A stretch of DNA of 34,142 nucleotides, from contig CAXIUT010000269.1 of NCBI GenBank assembly GCA_964035545.1, positions 1 to 34,142 of the forward strand, written 5' to 3'. Shown here piece by piece: positions 1-10,539 of this stretch. Every line of letters begins with the position of its first letter. The first letter of the stretch is position 1. Under the pieces are notes generated by a model. That model was not told the origin of the DNA. It made no database searches and worked only from the letters and a program-made list of their open reading frames with translations. The DNA comes from Bugula neritina. Lineage: Eukaryota; Bryozoa; Gymnolaemata; Cheilostomatida; Bugulidae. The position numbers and the translations under genes were made by a program.

Positions 1-101
1 CCCAACCCCAACCCCAACCCCAACCCCAACCCCAACCCCAACCCCAACCCCAACCCCAACCCCAACCCCAACCCCAACCCCAACCCCAACCCCAACCCCA
101 A
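1..101 (-). repeat. left telomere, (CCCCAA)n
   Basis: About 17 uninterrupted CCCCAA units begin at base 1, C-rich strand on top, as expected at a left chromosome end. The unit is the Tetrahymena/Paramecium type, not the CCCCAAAA of spirotrichs. The first gene ends 250 bp inside; the AT-rich stretch between shows nothing else. Confidence 0.97.
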
Positions 102-350
102 TATTTATAAATAAAATATACATTCAATATCTGATATCATTTATTTCTTTATTATTCTGATGATAATTCAGAACTCTATATCTCATAAGTCTTTTTTTTA
201 TTTTTACTCTTTTTTGTCTCACTCTTAACCTGACTTCTATACACCTGATTATTCTATGTATCATTTGCTCTGTAATATCCTCCAACAACATTTTTGCTTT
301 GCCTAACATGCTAACTGATATTTTTCCATAAAGCTGCTTTTTACCCTCCA

Positions 351-1660
351 TCAATTTCCTCCAATAAAAAATTTATACTGCCTATCATGCAATCCATAAA
401 GATGCTTCATAAATTCCTATATCTTCTAATTACCATGCTATACAGGCATCTGAATACAATACTATTCTGGTTTCAACTAGACCAACAACTAAGCTATCCG
501 TCTATGATCCATAATACTGATAGTCTCCTTATAATTTTTAATATCATATTAATTATCTGAAAAGATTTTGATAAACGATACTACCTTTTTCAAACTGTAA
601 CCATTTATAAATTGTTTGTACAACTTGTTACTAATTAAGTCATTTTTGAATAGCTAAGTCACCAGGATGTCAAGATCGACATTGGCCAAATTGTTTTTAT
701 TTTTGTTTCTTTTTTATAGCTATTTAAAACTGTTTTTGAGGAGGTTTATATTTGATTGCTTCTGAGGCTACTTTCCGCCTTTCTTTGCCATCTTGCCGTC
801 CTGAAATTGAATGTCCAGTTGCTATTGATTGAAGTTTATCAATTATATTTGCTTGTTTTGGATTGTTTGTTCAGGTCGGTAGTTTGAAGTTAGCTAGTTA
901 GTGTTGTAGTTGTTGTGGTGGTTGTAAATATAGTGGTTAATTAGGTTGTTGTTTTGTCTATCGTTGTTGTGGTTGATGTTGATAGGTTTTTCGTTATTGA
1001 GACTAATAGGTTTTTAGTTAGTAAGATTTATAGACTTTTAGTTATTGAGGTTAATCGGTTTTTAGTTTGTAAGATTAATCGGTTTTTGGTTGATTTTAAA
1101 AGATGGTTTTTTATTTGTACTATTTTTACCAGATTTACCTTGATGAATTTCTTTTCTCTCCTGTCTTTCTTTTCTACAATCAATAACCTCAAGTTATTTC
1201 CAATCCTCCAGATCAGGAGCCTTATCCAATCCCAACCTAACAATCAGCTAATTCACATCAATTTTATCCAAATCAAGATCCCCCCTTCCCATCCTTATTC
1301 CCCTCCCTATTCTCCTCCTACTCCAACTGAATATATTCTATCTAATCCATCTGATCATTAATAACGATCGGCTCTATATTCTTTTACTATATTTCAGATA
1401 GATCTATATTATTTGCTGTTTTGTTCAATATCTTATCAGTTAGTCTTTTCTTGAAGGTGTCTTCTTAGAGTAAGTTGCTTATTTTGTCAGGATCCTATGA
1501 TTTGCTTTATTATGGGGAGATTATTTGGGGTTTTGAGATTGTTATTTCTGGGGGGTTGTATGAAAAATTCACTTGGGTTAGATAATCGTTGTCCATTGTG
1601 TTAGAATGTGGTTGTTGGTTTTGGAGTTTATTATGTTTTGCTATTATGATGATTGGACAT
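351..1660 (-). CDS. unknown repeat-containing protein, 421 aa
   Basis: This gene was rebuilt with TGA as the only stop. The ATG is at 1660 and the TGA at 353-351. A 25-nt intron (1572-1548) and a second short intron (best fit 1321-1303, 19 nt) keep one frame; other acceptors for the second are possible. The N-terminus starts MSNHHNSKT and is polar. An acidic middle (DLDLDKIDV) leads to about five tandem 8-residue repeats of the form KPINLTNE/KSINLNNE, then a K/N-rich linker. The C-terminus is the most globular part (KQFINGYSLKKVVSFIKIF... ending QYKFFIGGN). I recognise no family. It is the gene nearest the left telomere and reads toward it. Confidence 0.7.
955..1100 (-). repeat. coding 24-bp tandem repeat
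   Basis: A roughly 24-bp unit (top-strand cores like TTAATCGGTTTTTAGTTTGTAAG) recurs about five times. On the minus strand it encodes the 8-aa repeat in the gene at 351-1660. Open readings across it on the plus strand are shadows. Confidence 0.7.
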
Positions 1661-2109
1661 TTTTTATATGTTATTTTTGTTGATTTTGTTGTTTAGTTTT
1701 TTACCTCTTTTCGCCTATTTCTTATATATTATTTTATAAAGTTTAATAAAGAGTAACTTAATAATAAAATCTGATTAACTTCCTAATATTTGCTAATTTA
1801 GTTCTAAAATAAGTTACAAATTGACAAACAACTAAAACAAACCAAATAGAATACCAAAATAATAATATTTTTATAATAAGTAAAATATATAAGTTCAAAT
1901 AATACTTCATTTCCTAGTCTAATTATTATTATTATTATTTTCTAATTGATTTTCCAATAATTAAAAGAATGATAAAAATCCATCTTATTTAACATATATT
2001 TTTATGCCAATTTTTATGATCAAAAATAATACATGTATTTTTAACATTATTAATAGTCTTTAAGAGTATTTTTTATAAAAAATTAAATGATGAATTTAAC
2101 AGATATTAA
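1661..2109. other. AT-rich intergenic stretch
   Basis: Upstream of the gene at 351-1660. It is very AT-rich, contains an (ATT)n run at about 1921-1938, and I see no convincing gene on either strand. Confidence 0.5.
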
Positions 2110-2292
2110 TCAATAACAAATAATACCTCTAATTCTTATAATTAACCCAATTGTTTTATATTGTTCAACTCTTATCATTATTCTGTAAAAACAATATATT
2201 TCCTTTATAAAATATAAACTATTTTAATACCTTAACCATTACCAACTACTATTAACAAATTCTCTTAACTTTTAATTAATAATAATTGGCAT
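2110..2292 (-). CDS. possible small ORF, 60 aa
   Basis: ATG at 2292 and TGA at 2112-2110, with several in-frame TAA/TAG codons. The predicted peptide (start MPIIINEKLREF) is Ile/Tyr-rich. In this code an open frame this long in AT-rich DNA is weak evidence. It could be real, part of a longer spliced gene, or chance. Confidence 0.2.
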
Positions 2293-2360
2293 ATTTAAAC
2301 CACCACCACTGATTAAAAAATCATTTCAAAAAAATAAAAAACTATAAAAAAGAGTATAAA

Positions 2361-2699
2361 TCATTCAAGTCGATGATGATGTTCTTAGGCTAATTTTTTT
2401 CTAGTCTACATCGATAGGTTCCAAGTACCAGAATATGCAAATAAAGTTTAATTACAATATAGACAGACCAGACAGGCAATAATAGCCACCACAACAGTAC
2501 CTGCAACAATCGCTGCATAAACAATAGAATCCATTCTTACTCTTGCGTGACACTCATGATCGTCAGCCTAGCATCCTCCATGGGCACTTCCATCGCACAC
2601 TCCCAAAGTATACCGATACGTCTATTAACTTTTTTGTTGGTTTGTTGTTAAGATAACTAGAAATAGGACCATTGCCATGAGAAAGATAGTGTGCTTCAT
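2361..2699 (-). CDS. small Cys-containing membrane protein, 112 aa
   Basis: A single uninterrupted frame from ATG 2699 to TGA 2363-2361. It begins with a signal-peptide-like hydrophobic segment (MKHTIFLMAMVLFLVILTT). A short polar ectodomain follows with three Cys in 'CDGSAHGGC...HEC', then a clear membrane segment (AAIVAGTVVVAIIACLVCLYC) and a polar tail ending in EEHHHRLE. The layout suggests a small single-pass surface or endomembrane protein. No family recognised. It is markedly more GC-rich than its flanks, which supports coding. The nearest gene to the right is divergent. Confidence 0.7.
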
Positions 2700-3096
2700 T
2701 AGGTGTTTAGGTTTTGATGATTTTGGATTTGATTGTTGGTTTTATAGTTATGTATCAGAAAAGATGTTTATAGAAATCAAATATTATGTGATTTGTAGCA
2801 GATATGTTGATGGTAGGCTATGGGATGGATTTTGTAAGTATTTTGGTAAGTGTTTTTGATATAACAGGTCTGTTTGAACTGATTTAAGGTCATTTAAAAG
2901 GATTTGTTTTGTATTTTAATATTAAAATATCAGATAATGTTCTTGTATTATTAATATTTATTAATATATTTTATTAATAAATTAGTTTTAAATCAATGAT
3001 TTATCTGATCAATACTATTTAACTATTAAAATATCATTTTTTAAATTTATTTAATTACAAATTGTTTTTTATTCTTATTACTCAAATAATTATAAA
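2700..3096. other. divergent intergenic region
   Basis: Lies between the start of the minus-strand membrane protein and the plus-strand gene at 3097, so it should carry both promoters. It is AT-rich. A roughly 38-codon minus-strand ORF near 2893-2778 is too short to call. Confidence 0.5.
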
Positions 3097-3454
3097 ATGA
3101 GTACTTTGACACCTTCTCCTCCAATAATAATAAAATCACCTCAAAAAGTATATTTTAATACATTTAGATAATAGTAGTCATTGATGTGGGTTGGAATAGT
3201 AGTTAGTTATAGAACTAGACCAACCTTTTATAAAAAAGCAATAGAAATAAATCCTAATTTAGGGTTTTTGGGGTAAATATCCTTTTATTATAGGTTATTT
3301 TAAAGTTCAAATCCCTTCTTTGCTTTTTCTATTCTTTTTTTCATCAGACTTTATAAGCAACTCTACACTTATATCTTCATCAAACGAATAATCATAAAAT
3401 ATTAACAAAAAAATAGTTTAATTAAAAGAACAACTCATGTAAAACAATGTTTGA
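3097..3454 (+). CDS. unknown small protein, two short introns proposed
   Basis: ATG at 3097-3099 and TGA at 3452-3454. Removing GTATATTTTAATACATTTAG (20 nt) and GTGGGTTGGAATAGTAG (17 nt) gives one frame of about 106 codons. It begins MSTLTPSPPIIIKSP, has a hydrophobic stretch (IPSLLFLFFFSSDFI) and ends in a charged helical tail (KKIVELKEQLMENNV). The first intron has the 20-nt length typical of this window; the second is less certain, and alternative readings exist. No family recognised. The next gene starts 45 bp downstream on the same strand. Confidence 0.4.
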
Positions 3455-3499
3455 AATATGAATGATATTCATAGCAATGATAATTTAATATAACCTTTT

Positions 3500-4054
3500 A
3501 TGAAAAAAACTAATAAAATTATCAATCAATCAGAACTAGGACCCTGGAATCCAACCATATAACCTATAGACACTCTACTCCCAATTTAATAACTAACTCT
3601 ACCCCTCCGCACCAACCGAACAATCAAGTTACCAAGAATAACTCCCTATATGAGCGACACCCGCCACTCCAAAAAGCTACATTTCCAACTATACCATCAC
3701 AGTCTACAACTAAACGCCTAAAACAAACAACCAAACAAAGCAAAAAATGCAGGCATGACCGGCTCACTGCATTATAAGTCAAAAGGTAATAACACATAGA
3801 GAAAACATAATAGATATTAATCGCTAAGCATCGATTCCAAAGGATAATCGAAAGAGAAATAGTTAAGTCGGCAGGTATCGACTATTCAAGTCGGGTAGCC
3901 AGTGGATAAATCAGATTTTAAAGAGAAGCATGGTAGTCGATACTTGTTGAATGCTTAGAGTGCAAAAAAGAGGAGTTTGAATCATTTTATAAATGGGGTA
4001 ACTAAAAATCATGACAACTTTTAATTGTATTTACTATTAAAGAAAAACAAATGA
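3500..4054 (+). CDS. unknown basic/polar protein, 184 aa
   Basis: One uninterrupted frame from ATG 3500 to TGA 4052-4054, full of in-frame TAA/TAG. An in-frame ATG at 3458 would add 14 residues but leaves only 3 bp after the preceding stop, so 3500 is preferred. The product is rich in Lys, Asn, Ser and His with no membrane segment (recognisable pieces: ELGPWNPTIEPIDTLLP, KHGSRYLLNAE, NHFINGVTKNHDNF). Composition contrasts with the AT-rich flanks, supporting coding. No family recognised. Confidence 0.65.
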
Positions 4055-4099
4055 TACTGAAATATATTTTTATCTTGTTTCGATTTATAATTTAAGTTG

Positions 4100-5215
4100 A
4101 TGGCAACTAAAATAGGCAAGACGTTAGCCAACTCAGTCATCATATAATACTAAAATCTCATCAAAGGTATAAATCTTCACGCATAAATAGAACAAGCCTA
4201 TGGTCCTGGAGGTACTATTTGATGTTAGTGAGGTATGGGCATATTATTTATCAACAATATTCCTGAATATCCATAACAGAGAAAGAAAACTTTGAAATTA
4301 TTTCATAGATTAGCCAATCTACCATAATAGATACTTAAAAAATACGAAAGACCATAGATATTTTATTCCAGAGGACGGTCTCGAGGCATTGAAAAGTTTC
4401 AAGACAAATACGATACTGGCAAAGGAAGTTACTACATAAATGCCGCCTCAGATGAAGGATACATCATCCAATAGAACGAATAACATCTATTCACATAACA
4501 ATAAAAACAATTCTACACCCCAATAGCTGGATAAACGACATCCCATAAATGTACTCTCTTTAACATACAGCTAAACAAACGTAAAACTCCTATCTAGAAT
4601 GATGCTGCAAGTTGGCGCTATGCTGGCCCTGCAAGTAGACAGATACGTGCTTTCTAAAATAAATAGCTATCCTGAGAAATATCTACATAATATTGCCGTA
4701 AATGGTAAATCGCATATGGGTAAAATGCTACACTACTATTCTTTTGACGAGAAAGGGTCGAATGAAGATGATTGGTGCGGATGGCATAATGATTTTGGAT
4801 TGCTGACTGCGCTGACTTCTCCTCTCTATACTGATCAGAATGGATAGATTGCTGATGTCAGGTTGGAATCTGGTGGTCTCATGGCCAAAAATAGGTTTGC
4901 TGAGACCTCGCAACTTGTCATTCCTGATAACATGCTTGCTTTTCAATTTGGTTAAAGTTCTCAGATAAGAAGCGGAGGATATTTTTAAGCTACACCTCAT
5001 TGTGTGTCTAAATGTAGTTAATTGGCTGGCACAGGAATCGGCAGGAATACTTATGCAGTATTTATCGAGCCTGATCCATTGGAGTTGATGTAAGTACCAT
5101 AAGGAGTTCATATTTAAAACGTTTTAACAAAATAAAGTTATAAGACACCTCGACTTAGAATAATGGAATATACTATAAAGATTTTCTAACAAAAACCCTA
5201 TAAAAATACACCTGA
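4100..5215 (+). CDS. 2OG-Fe(II) oxygenase (isopenicillin N synthase-like)
   Basis: About 353 aa after removing introns 4212-4232 (21 nt), 4581-4597 (17 nt) and 5121-5137 (17 nt). The N-terminal 'AYGPGGMGILFINNIPEY' is the DIOX_N-like start of this superfamily. 'GKGSYYIN' and 'PNSWINDIPEM' match the plant/protist subfamily. The catalytic core shows HxD in 'WCGWHNDFG' and the distal His in 'ATPHCVS', with 'FQFGE' between; the end is 'DFLTKTLEKYT'. These enzymes couple 2-oxoglutarate decarboxylation to substrate oxidation; the substrate is unknown. One frame break (-1) is needed at about 4519 in the CCCC run, since no GT...AG fits there; it is probably a missing C. Convergent with Nup98, 52 bp between stops. 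Confidence 0.85.
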
Positions 5216-5267
5216 TATCAACCATTTTATATTCAATACAAAATAAAAGATAACAAATATTCAAAAA

Positions 5268-8200
5268 TCATTAATCAAAATCAACCACAAGTTCCCCATT
5301 CCTAGGATTATGACTAACTTCAACCATATGCATCTTATCTATCCACACCCTCATATTCTTCAACAACTTACTTTGCTCCTATGTTTAGAGGTTAGTATAG
5401 TTCCCAAAATTATTGAAAGTCATTCTAACAGGTTACTATTCAAGTTGAGAACTGTTGATTTCTATTTTGTTTTGCTAGATTGTTATTATCTTTTATATCT
5501 ACATTCTATACAGCGATATCGGCTTCAAAAACTATACAGATCCATATTGGTTACTCACTTTCACCTGGTATACGTTTCTTATCTGTGGGATTGTCATTTT
5601 TCTTATTTACTACATCGATGGCTAGATATTAAGCTGTCCTATTCTTGGCAGATTTTATTATTTTAAAGAGGTGTATGTTTGCTATTTTTTATATTTTTAT
5701 ATTCTGTTTGGTTTTGGAAATTTAAAATTTCCAAGAGGATCTATTTTTTTGTTATTAGCATTATAGCTCTATTCATATCTATGATAGGCATCTATTTTAT
5801 ACATTGATTAGTATTTTTATTAAGAATAATTGTTTTTATACTTTTTTGGCTCTTTTGTCCAAAATGATGTAGTGGCTAGTTATTTTTATTACTATTCAAA
5901 GTTGTCAAATGGATTTCTTGTTACTTTAAAGGTTTATTTTTATTTGTTTTTGGCTGATTCTTTAAAGAGAGCGTCGATGAGAGAGGATGCTATTTGGATT
6001 TGTTGCTAGTTTTGAGGGAGAAGAGTTTGAGTTAAAAGTAAGCTTATAAAAGGACTTAGTTGAGATCTGTTTTCAAGTGTGAAAAGAGATGGCAGATAAG
6101 GACTAATATACGACTTAAGATACTGAAGGTAAGTTATGATATCTATCTAAGTAAGAGGAATAGTAATGTTTTGAATTGGTGTTAATTGAGAAGCAACAAC
6201 TTGATGAGGCATATATTGCCCAGCTGGGTAAACTGGTTGATTCATAGGTATGTTGCTACTGGGTTGTTGTGGAGTGTTATAGGGTTGTTGTGGAGTGTTA
6301 TAGGGTTGTTGTGAAGTGTTATTGATTGGTATTTGAGTGTTATTGATTGGTAGTTGAGTGTTATTGATTGGTAGTTGAGTGTTATTTAAGGGGAAAAAAG
6401 TATTTTGAGAATTATTTGAGTTGATTTGAGGAGTATTTTGATTTATCGTTGATGGCACTGGAGTGTTAAATAGTGATGTTTGGTTATTTGGTTGTTATTG
6501 ATTTGGAAAACAAACTGTTGGTGCTGGAATATTGAAATTAAATAATGATTGATTTTGTTGATGTGTTTGATTTGAAGTTTGGTTTTGTGTATTTGCTACA
6601 AGTGGTGAAGTGTTTGCGGCTTGATATACTCCTAATGGTTGATTTAGTTGACCTGAGTTTTGATTGTTTAGTCCTACAGGCTGATTATTCATTCCAATAG
6701 GTTGATTATTCAGTCCAATAGGTTGATTATTCTGTGCTACAGGTTGATTTAGTTGACCAAATGGTTGATTTGATTGACCGAAAGGTTGATTTGTTTGACC
6801 AAAAAGAGGAGGTTGAGCTGTTTCAGGTTTATTTTGATTATTATTATTTTGATTGCTAGTTGAATTTTGAGAAAACAAAGGTAGACTTTGATTATTTTTT
6901 GCAATATTATTATTTCCACTGATAACTTTAGTTGCACTAAATGATTTATTATAACTAACATTATTTTTATTATTTCCAACCTTATTCTGAATCAAAGCAG
7001 GTTGCTGCCTAGTTTATATGAAATTTATCCTCAACTATTCTTTAGTCTTACCTTAAAACTGTTCCAAAGCTGCTATACATTTAATTTGATGTTTTTTATC
7101 AACTTTTAGACTACGAGTATGAGCCGATACAAACTTTCCTCCCGATATATTGCTATTGTTATTGTTATCAGTAATCAAAGTAGTATTATTGGTAGTAGCC
7201 AAGTTGAAGTTATTGTTAGTGCTATTTGCTGGTACTCCCCAGGTAGGACCTCCCAGCTGATTATTATACATAGGAGGGTTTGTATTGGTTGTTTGGTTTG
7301 GGAAGAGCGAGGAGTTGGTGTTTTGAACTGGATTAGAAGTTGTTGCTAGAGAATTAAAAAAACCACTGTTTTGTTGTGGTTGATTCATGTTATGGATGTT
7401 TTGGTCTTGATTGTTCAATGAGAAGTTCTGGTTGTTTGTATTGAGATTTTGGTTCATGTTATGGACTTGATTGTTGATATTTTGATTTTGACTGTTCATA
7501 TTAAAATTCTGGTTCATATTTTGATTCTGACTGTTTAGATTTTGATTCTGAGTATTCATATTCAGATTCTGGTTCTGGTTGTTCATGTTAAGATTCTGGT
7601 TTTGGTTGTTCATATTAAGATTTTGGTTGTTCATAGTTTGATTAGAATTGTTCATATTTAGATTAGTTGCTGTATGAGCTAAGTTGCTTTGGAATGGTTG
7701 TGTAGTCCCAAAAAACCCTGTTCCTTGATTAGTCTGTGTATTATTTTTTAAAAATCCATTATTTTGAGTTAAACTTGATTGAGTTCCGAAAAAACCTTGA
7801 TTTCCATTGTCTTTATTTGCCCCAAACATTCCTTGGTTAGATTGCCCAAACATTCCTTGGTTAGATGGCCCAACACTTTGATTTGTCTGTCCAAACATGC
7901 CTTGAGAGGTATTCTGAACATTACTAGCTATTCCTTGATTACTAGCATTTATTCCTGGAGTATTATTCATGGCATTAGGTTGATTAGTATTGGTTTGAGT
8001 CAAGTTTCCAAAAAGTCCTGTATTCGGTTTGGGAGTAGCTCCGAACATTGCTTGAATATTAGGTTTATTTTGATTCATAGTTGAGTTGTTTGAAGTAGCT
8101 ATATTGATTCCACTAAAAAGCCCTCCCTTTTGATTAAGGTTAACATTTTCAAAAGGTGATGCAGTAGAGAGCCCAACACCTTGACTAGCCAATGAGTTGT

Positions 8201-8408
8201 TGGTTCCTAAGTTAAAGGAGGTATTTTGGTTGGCATTTTGTCCAAAAAGTCCTTGATTTTGATTTTGAGGATTAGGATTTTGATTTTGAGGATTAGAGCC
8301 AAAGAACCCTTGATTTTGAGTATTTTGATTGGGTTGATTGTTTCCAAAAAGTTGTGAGGTAGTATTGTTTGGTGTGAAGGAGGAGTTGTTTGATTTGTGT
8401 CCAAACAT
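5268..8408 (-). CDS. NUP98: Nup98-type nucleoporin, 1046 aa, intronless
   Basis: One 1046-codon frame (ATG 8408, TGA 5270-5268) with no introns. The N-terminal half is FG-rich with GLFG, GMFG, GFFG and PFGQ motifs in Asn/Gln-rich linkers. A GLEBS-like Gle2-binding motif follows (KCIAALEQF...GKTKEELR), then more FG repeats and an 'LPINNTQ' repeat block. The C-terminus has the Nup98 pore-targeting/APD fold: 'PSMEEIRKMT', 'VSNQYGSVQFLKPISLY', ending 'EVSHNPRNGELVVDF'. It lacks the HF/S autocleavage site and any fused Nup96, so it is a stand-alone Nup98. The GLFG rather than NIFN repeats resemble the macronuclear Nup98s of Tetrahymena; that assignment is inference. Hundreds of Gln codons here are CAA/CAG only, while TAA/TAG sit at Glu positions such as 'KEELR' and 'SMEEI'. 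Confidence 0.92.
6261..6385 (-). repeat. 21-bp coding tandem repeats in Nup98
   Basis: Two adjacent families of 21-bp units, about three copies each. One encodes 'QQPYNTP' and the other 'LPINNTQ'. Similar 21-bp units (NNQPIGL/NNQPVGL) lie at about 6640-6790. All are multiples of 3 and stay in frame. Confidence 0.75.
7376..7640 (-). repeat. Asn/Gln/Met coding repeat in Nup98
   Basis: Imperfect tandem copies of a unit encoding NLNMNNQNQ and variants, lacking FG dipeptides, in the spacer between the FG-rich N-terminus and the GLEBS motif. Confidence 0.7.
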
Positions 8409-8857
8409 GTTGATATTATTAGGCGGGTTTGATTTATTACTTATAAGATTAAATTCTCATATAATTGCAATTTTGTATTCAACAACTGTTTATTTCTGAT
8501 AGTTTCTAGTTCAATAAAATAGTTTAAATTTATAAATTATCCAAATCACTTCATAAAAAGCTTTACTAAAGATTATTCTAATTTTTAGGAGAATAATTTT
8601 ATCGACAACTGTGATTAATTCGATACTTTATAAATTGAACATCAGTTGATAAATATTAATAGTTATAGGTATTAATAAGATAAATTATTGAGTAAGTATT
8701 TTTAGCTCATTAAAAATAAGTGACTAATTCTATTAAATATTAATTTTTAATACAATTTGATAAATAAAATTATATTTAATTTATTTAAATCTATTTAATA
8801 GGTTAAGTCAATACTGAGTGCTATTATTTTGTTGGTGCCTCTTTACTATAATAATAA
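8409..8857. promoter_or_regulatory. divergent Nup98/UBC12 intergenic region
   Basis: 449 bp between two divergent starts. Very AT-rich, no plausible gene. It presumably holds both promoters, but no specific site is recognisable. Confidence 0.5.
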
Positions 8858-9436
8858 ATGATTGGTAAATTCAAAGGAAAAAGGCTTGAAGAAGAATAAG
8901 CACAGAAAAAGAAGAACACCAGCGATGTCATCACAGCTGAAAAACGCATGAAAATAGACATCCAGAAATACCAAGAAAACAAAATCGACAACGTCTAGAT
9001 CTCCTTCCCCAATTAAGGCTCAGTCACAGAAATACATATCACTATCTTACCCAATCAAGAAAGATCCTACTATCGCAACTCTAAAATCACCTTCTCCTAC
9101 TTCGTCAATGAAAAATATCCCTATGAACAGCCAGAAGTCAAGTGCCTCAACAAAATTCTACACCCAAACATCGATAAACAAGGAAACGTCTGTCTCAATC
9201 TCCTTAGAGCTGGCTGGAAACCTATCTATGAACTTCATTTGGTCATCATTGGACTTCTTCATCTTCTTTAGAACATCAAATCAGCTGATCTTGAAGAACC
9301 ACTTGACAGAGATGCAGCTGCTTTGATGAGCAAAAGCCATGAAGAATTCGATACAGCTGTTCAAGATACAATCAAAGGAAAATCTCTTTTCGGAAGGCAG
9401 TTTGACAATGTTTACTTTATTCCCAAGAAAAAATGA
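8858..9436 (+). CDS. UBC12: NEDD8-conjugating E2 enzyme, 192 aa
   Basis: One intronless frame from ATG 8858 to TGA 9434-9436. It has the Ubc12 layout: a charged N-terminal tail (KGKRLEEE), then the E2 fold with 'YPYEQPEVKC', the HPN motif in 'ILHPNID', and the active-site Cys in 'GNVCLNLLRAGWKP'. 'LEEPLDRDAAALM' matches the Ubc12 'EPNPEDPLNKEAA' segment. Ubc12 accepts NEDD8 from the APP-BP1/UBA3 E1 and passes it to cullins. The 192-aa length is close to the usual 180-190. It ends 159 bp before the first internal telomere tract. Confidence 0.93.
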
Positions 9437-9595
9437 TATCTAGTACCCATAACTCCTGTTATTCTCTATCTTGAAAAGATAAATAATAAATAAATATTTT
9501 TAACAAAAAGAATTAACCTTCGAATAATTAGATAAGACGATCATAAATTACAATTATATTGAACTATAATTATGTAATAAACATCATATAGGTTA

Positions 9596-9677
9596 GGGGT
9601 TGGGGTTGGGGTTGGGGTTGGGGTTGGGGTTGGGGTTGGGGTTGGGGTTGGGGTTGGGGTTGGGGTTGGGGTTGGGG
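9596..9677 (+). repeat. internal telomere tract 1, (GGGGTT)n
   Basis: About 13.7 GGGGTT units, G-rich strand on top, as at a right-hand end. It lies 159 bp past the UBC12 stop, a spacing typical of a compact ciliate chromosome end. Non-telomeric sequence resumes at 9678 inside an open frame. Confidence 0.97.
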
Positions 9678-10522
9678 CTCACAAAAATAAACCTAAAAAA
9701 AATATAAGACTAGATTTTTTAAAACAGAGAGAACTATTGAGAGATGACTCATCTTCTTTTCTAAGCATTAGGGCAGATAGACAAAAAAATCACACAGAAG
9801 ATTCATAACAAAAAAATCCATAAATATTGGTTTAAGATTTTACTCCAAAAGAACATAATTAACAACCATTTCAAAGCATAAAAAAAGTCAATAAAGGAAA
9901 TGAAAATTTGAGAAGAGTAAAATCTCAAATAGTTAAATAAAAAACATAAATATCTCCAAAAAACATCCTAAAAAATATAAAAAGTTTTTTATAAACATCT
10001 GGAATTTATCAAAAAAAATAAAAATTTATACATCCATCTGAAGTCCTCCAAAGAACAATAAAAAGAAAATAAAGATTAAGATAAAAACAAAAAATAAAAA
10101 ATAAAATAAGAATCAATTCATAGTAATGTTTAGTAGTTATACCTAAATTATCAAAATAAGAATAAATAAAACAAATGAAATAAAATCTAATGAAATCACA
10201 ATATAAGAATAATAAATCAAAAAGTAATATTAGAGATTAAAATAAATGGAAAAAGATAATAAATAAATCAGGAAAGACTAGTAACCTTCTTGATTTATGG
10301 AAAACAAGACCTCTTTTCAAATAAAAAGTATCAAAAAATAAACCTAAATTAACAATGAATTAAAGTAAATAAATAATTACAGAACAAATTAAAAAAATAT
10401 AACCCAGTATTAGAAGAATAAATAGATTAATGACCTAATTCGATGATAGCAAAATGTATTGTAACTGGAATTACAATACTGGCTTTCTTATGCACAGTAG
10501 TAGTGATATGAAAACTCTTTGA
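9678..10522 (+). CDS. 5'-truncated unknown protein abutting telomere tract
   Basis: The frame is open from the last GGGG of the tract and ends at TGA 10520-10522, about 281 codons. There is no in-frame ATG for roughly the first 160 codons. The reading (pieces: KKNIRLDFLKQRELLRDD, EDFTPKEHNEQPF, RLMTEFDDSKMYCNWN) is Lys/Asn/Glu-rich and clearly protein-like, so the 5' part appears lost at the junction. No family recognised. Downstream is a convergent minus-strand gene whose 3' end may overlap this one. Confidence 0.65.
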
Positions 10523-10539
10523 TTAAATGACTTCTATGG

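Noticed and set aside
954-1361. Plus-strand ORF with NRFLV repeats and a Pro-rich tail
   Set aside because: Shadow of the minus-strand repeat protein at 351-1660, whose frame runs through with Glu codons and a plausible start and stop.
1921-1938. (ATT)n microsatellite as a functional element
   Set aside because: A short simple repeat in AT-rich intergenic DNA; nothing ties it to a function.
3186-3345. Pol III-like locus: box-B-like GTTCAAATCC, hairpin GGTTGG/CCAACC and T-runs
   Set aside because: No cloverleaf could be drawn: the T-stem does not pair and box spacing is wrong. The region reads better as a small protein gene with two short introns.
4430-4510. A 47-nt intron in the oxygenase instead of a frame break
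   Set aside because: It would delete the conserved 'GSYYIN' block. A missing base in the C run is simpler.
5310-6015. A multi-pass membrane protein on the plus strand (YTDPYWLLTFTWYTFLICG...), seemingly with several introns
   Set aside because: It is the antisense of the Nup98 C-terminal domain. The minus frame is continuous, intronless and matches the APD fold, while the plus reading needed several ad hoc introns.
9596-9677. Chromosome end-to-end fusion at the internal tracts
   Set aside because: Fusion of two ends would give GGGGTT followed by CCCCAA. All three tracts are one-sided.
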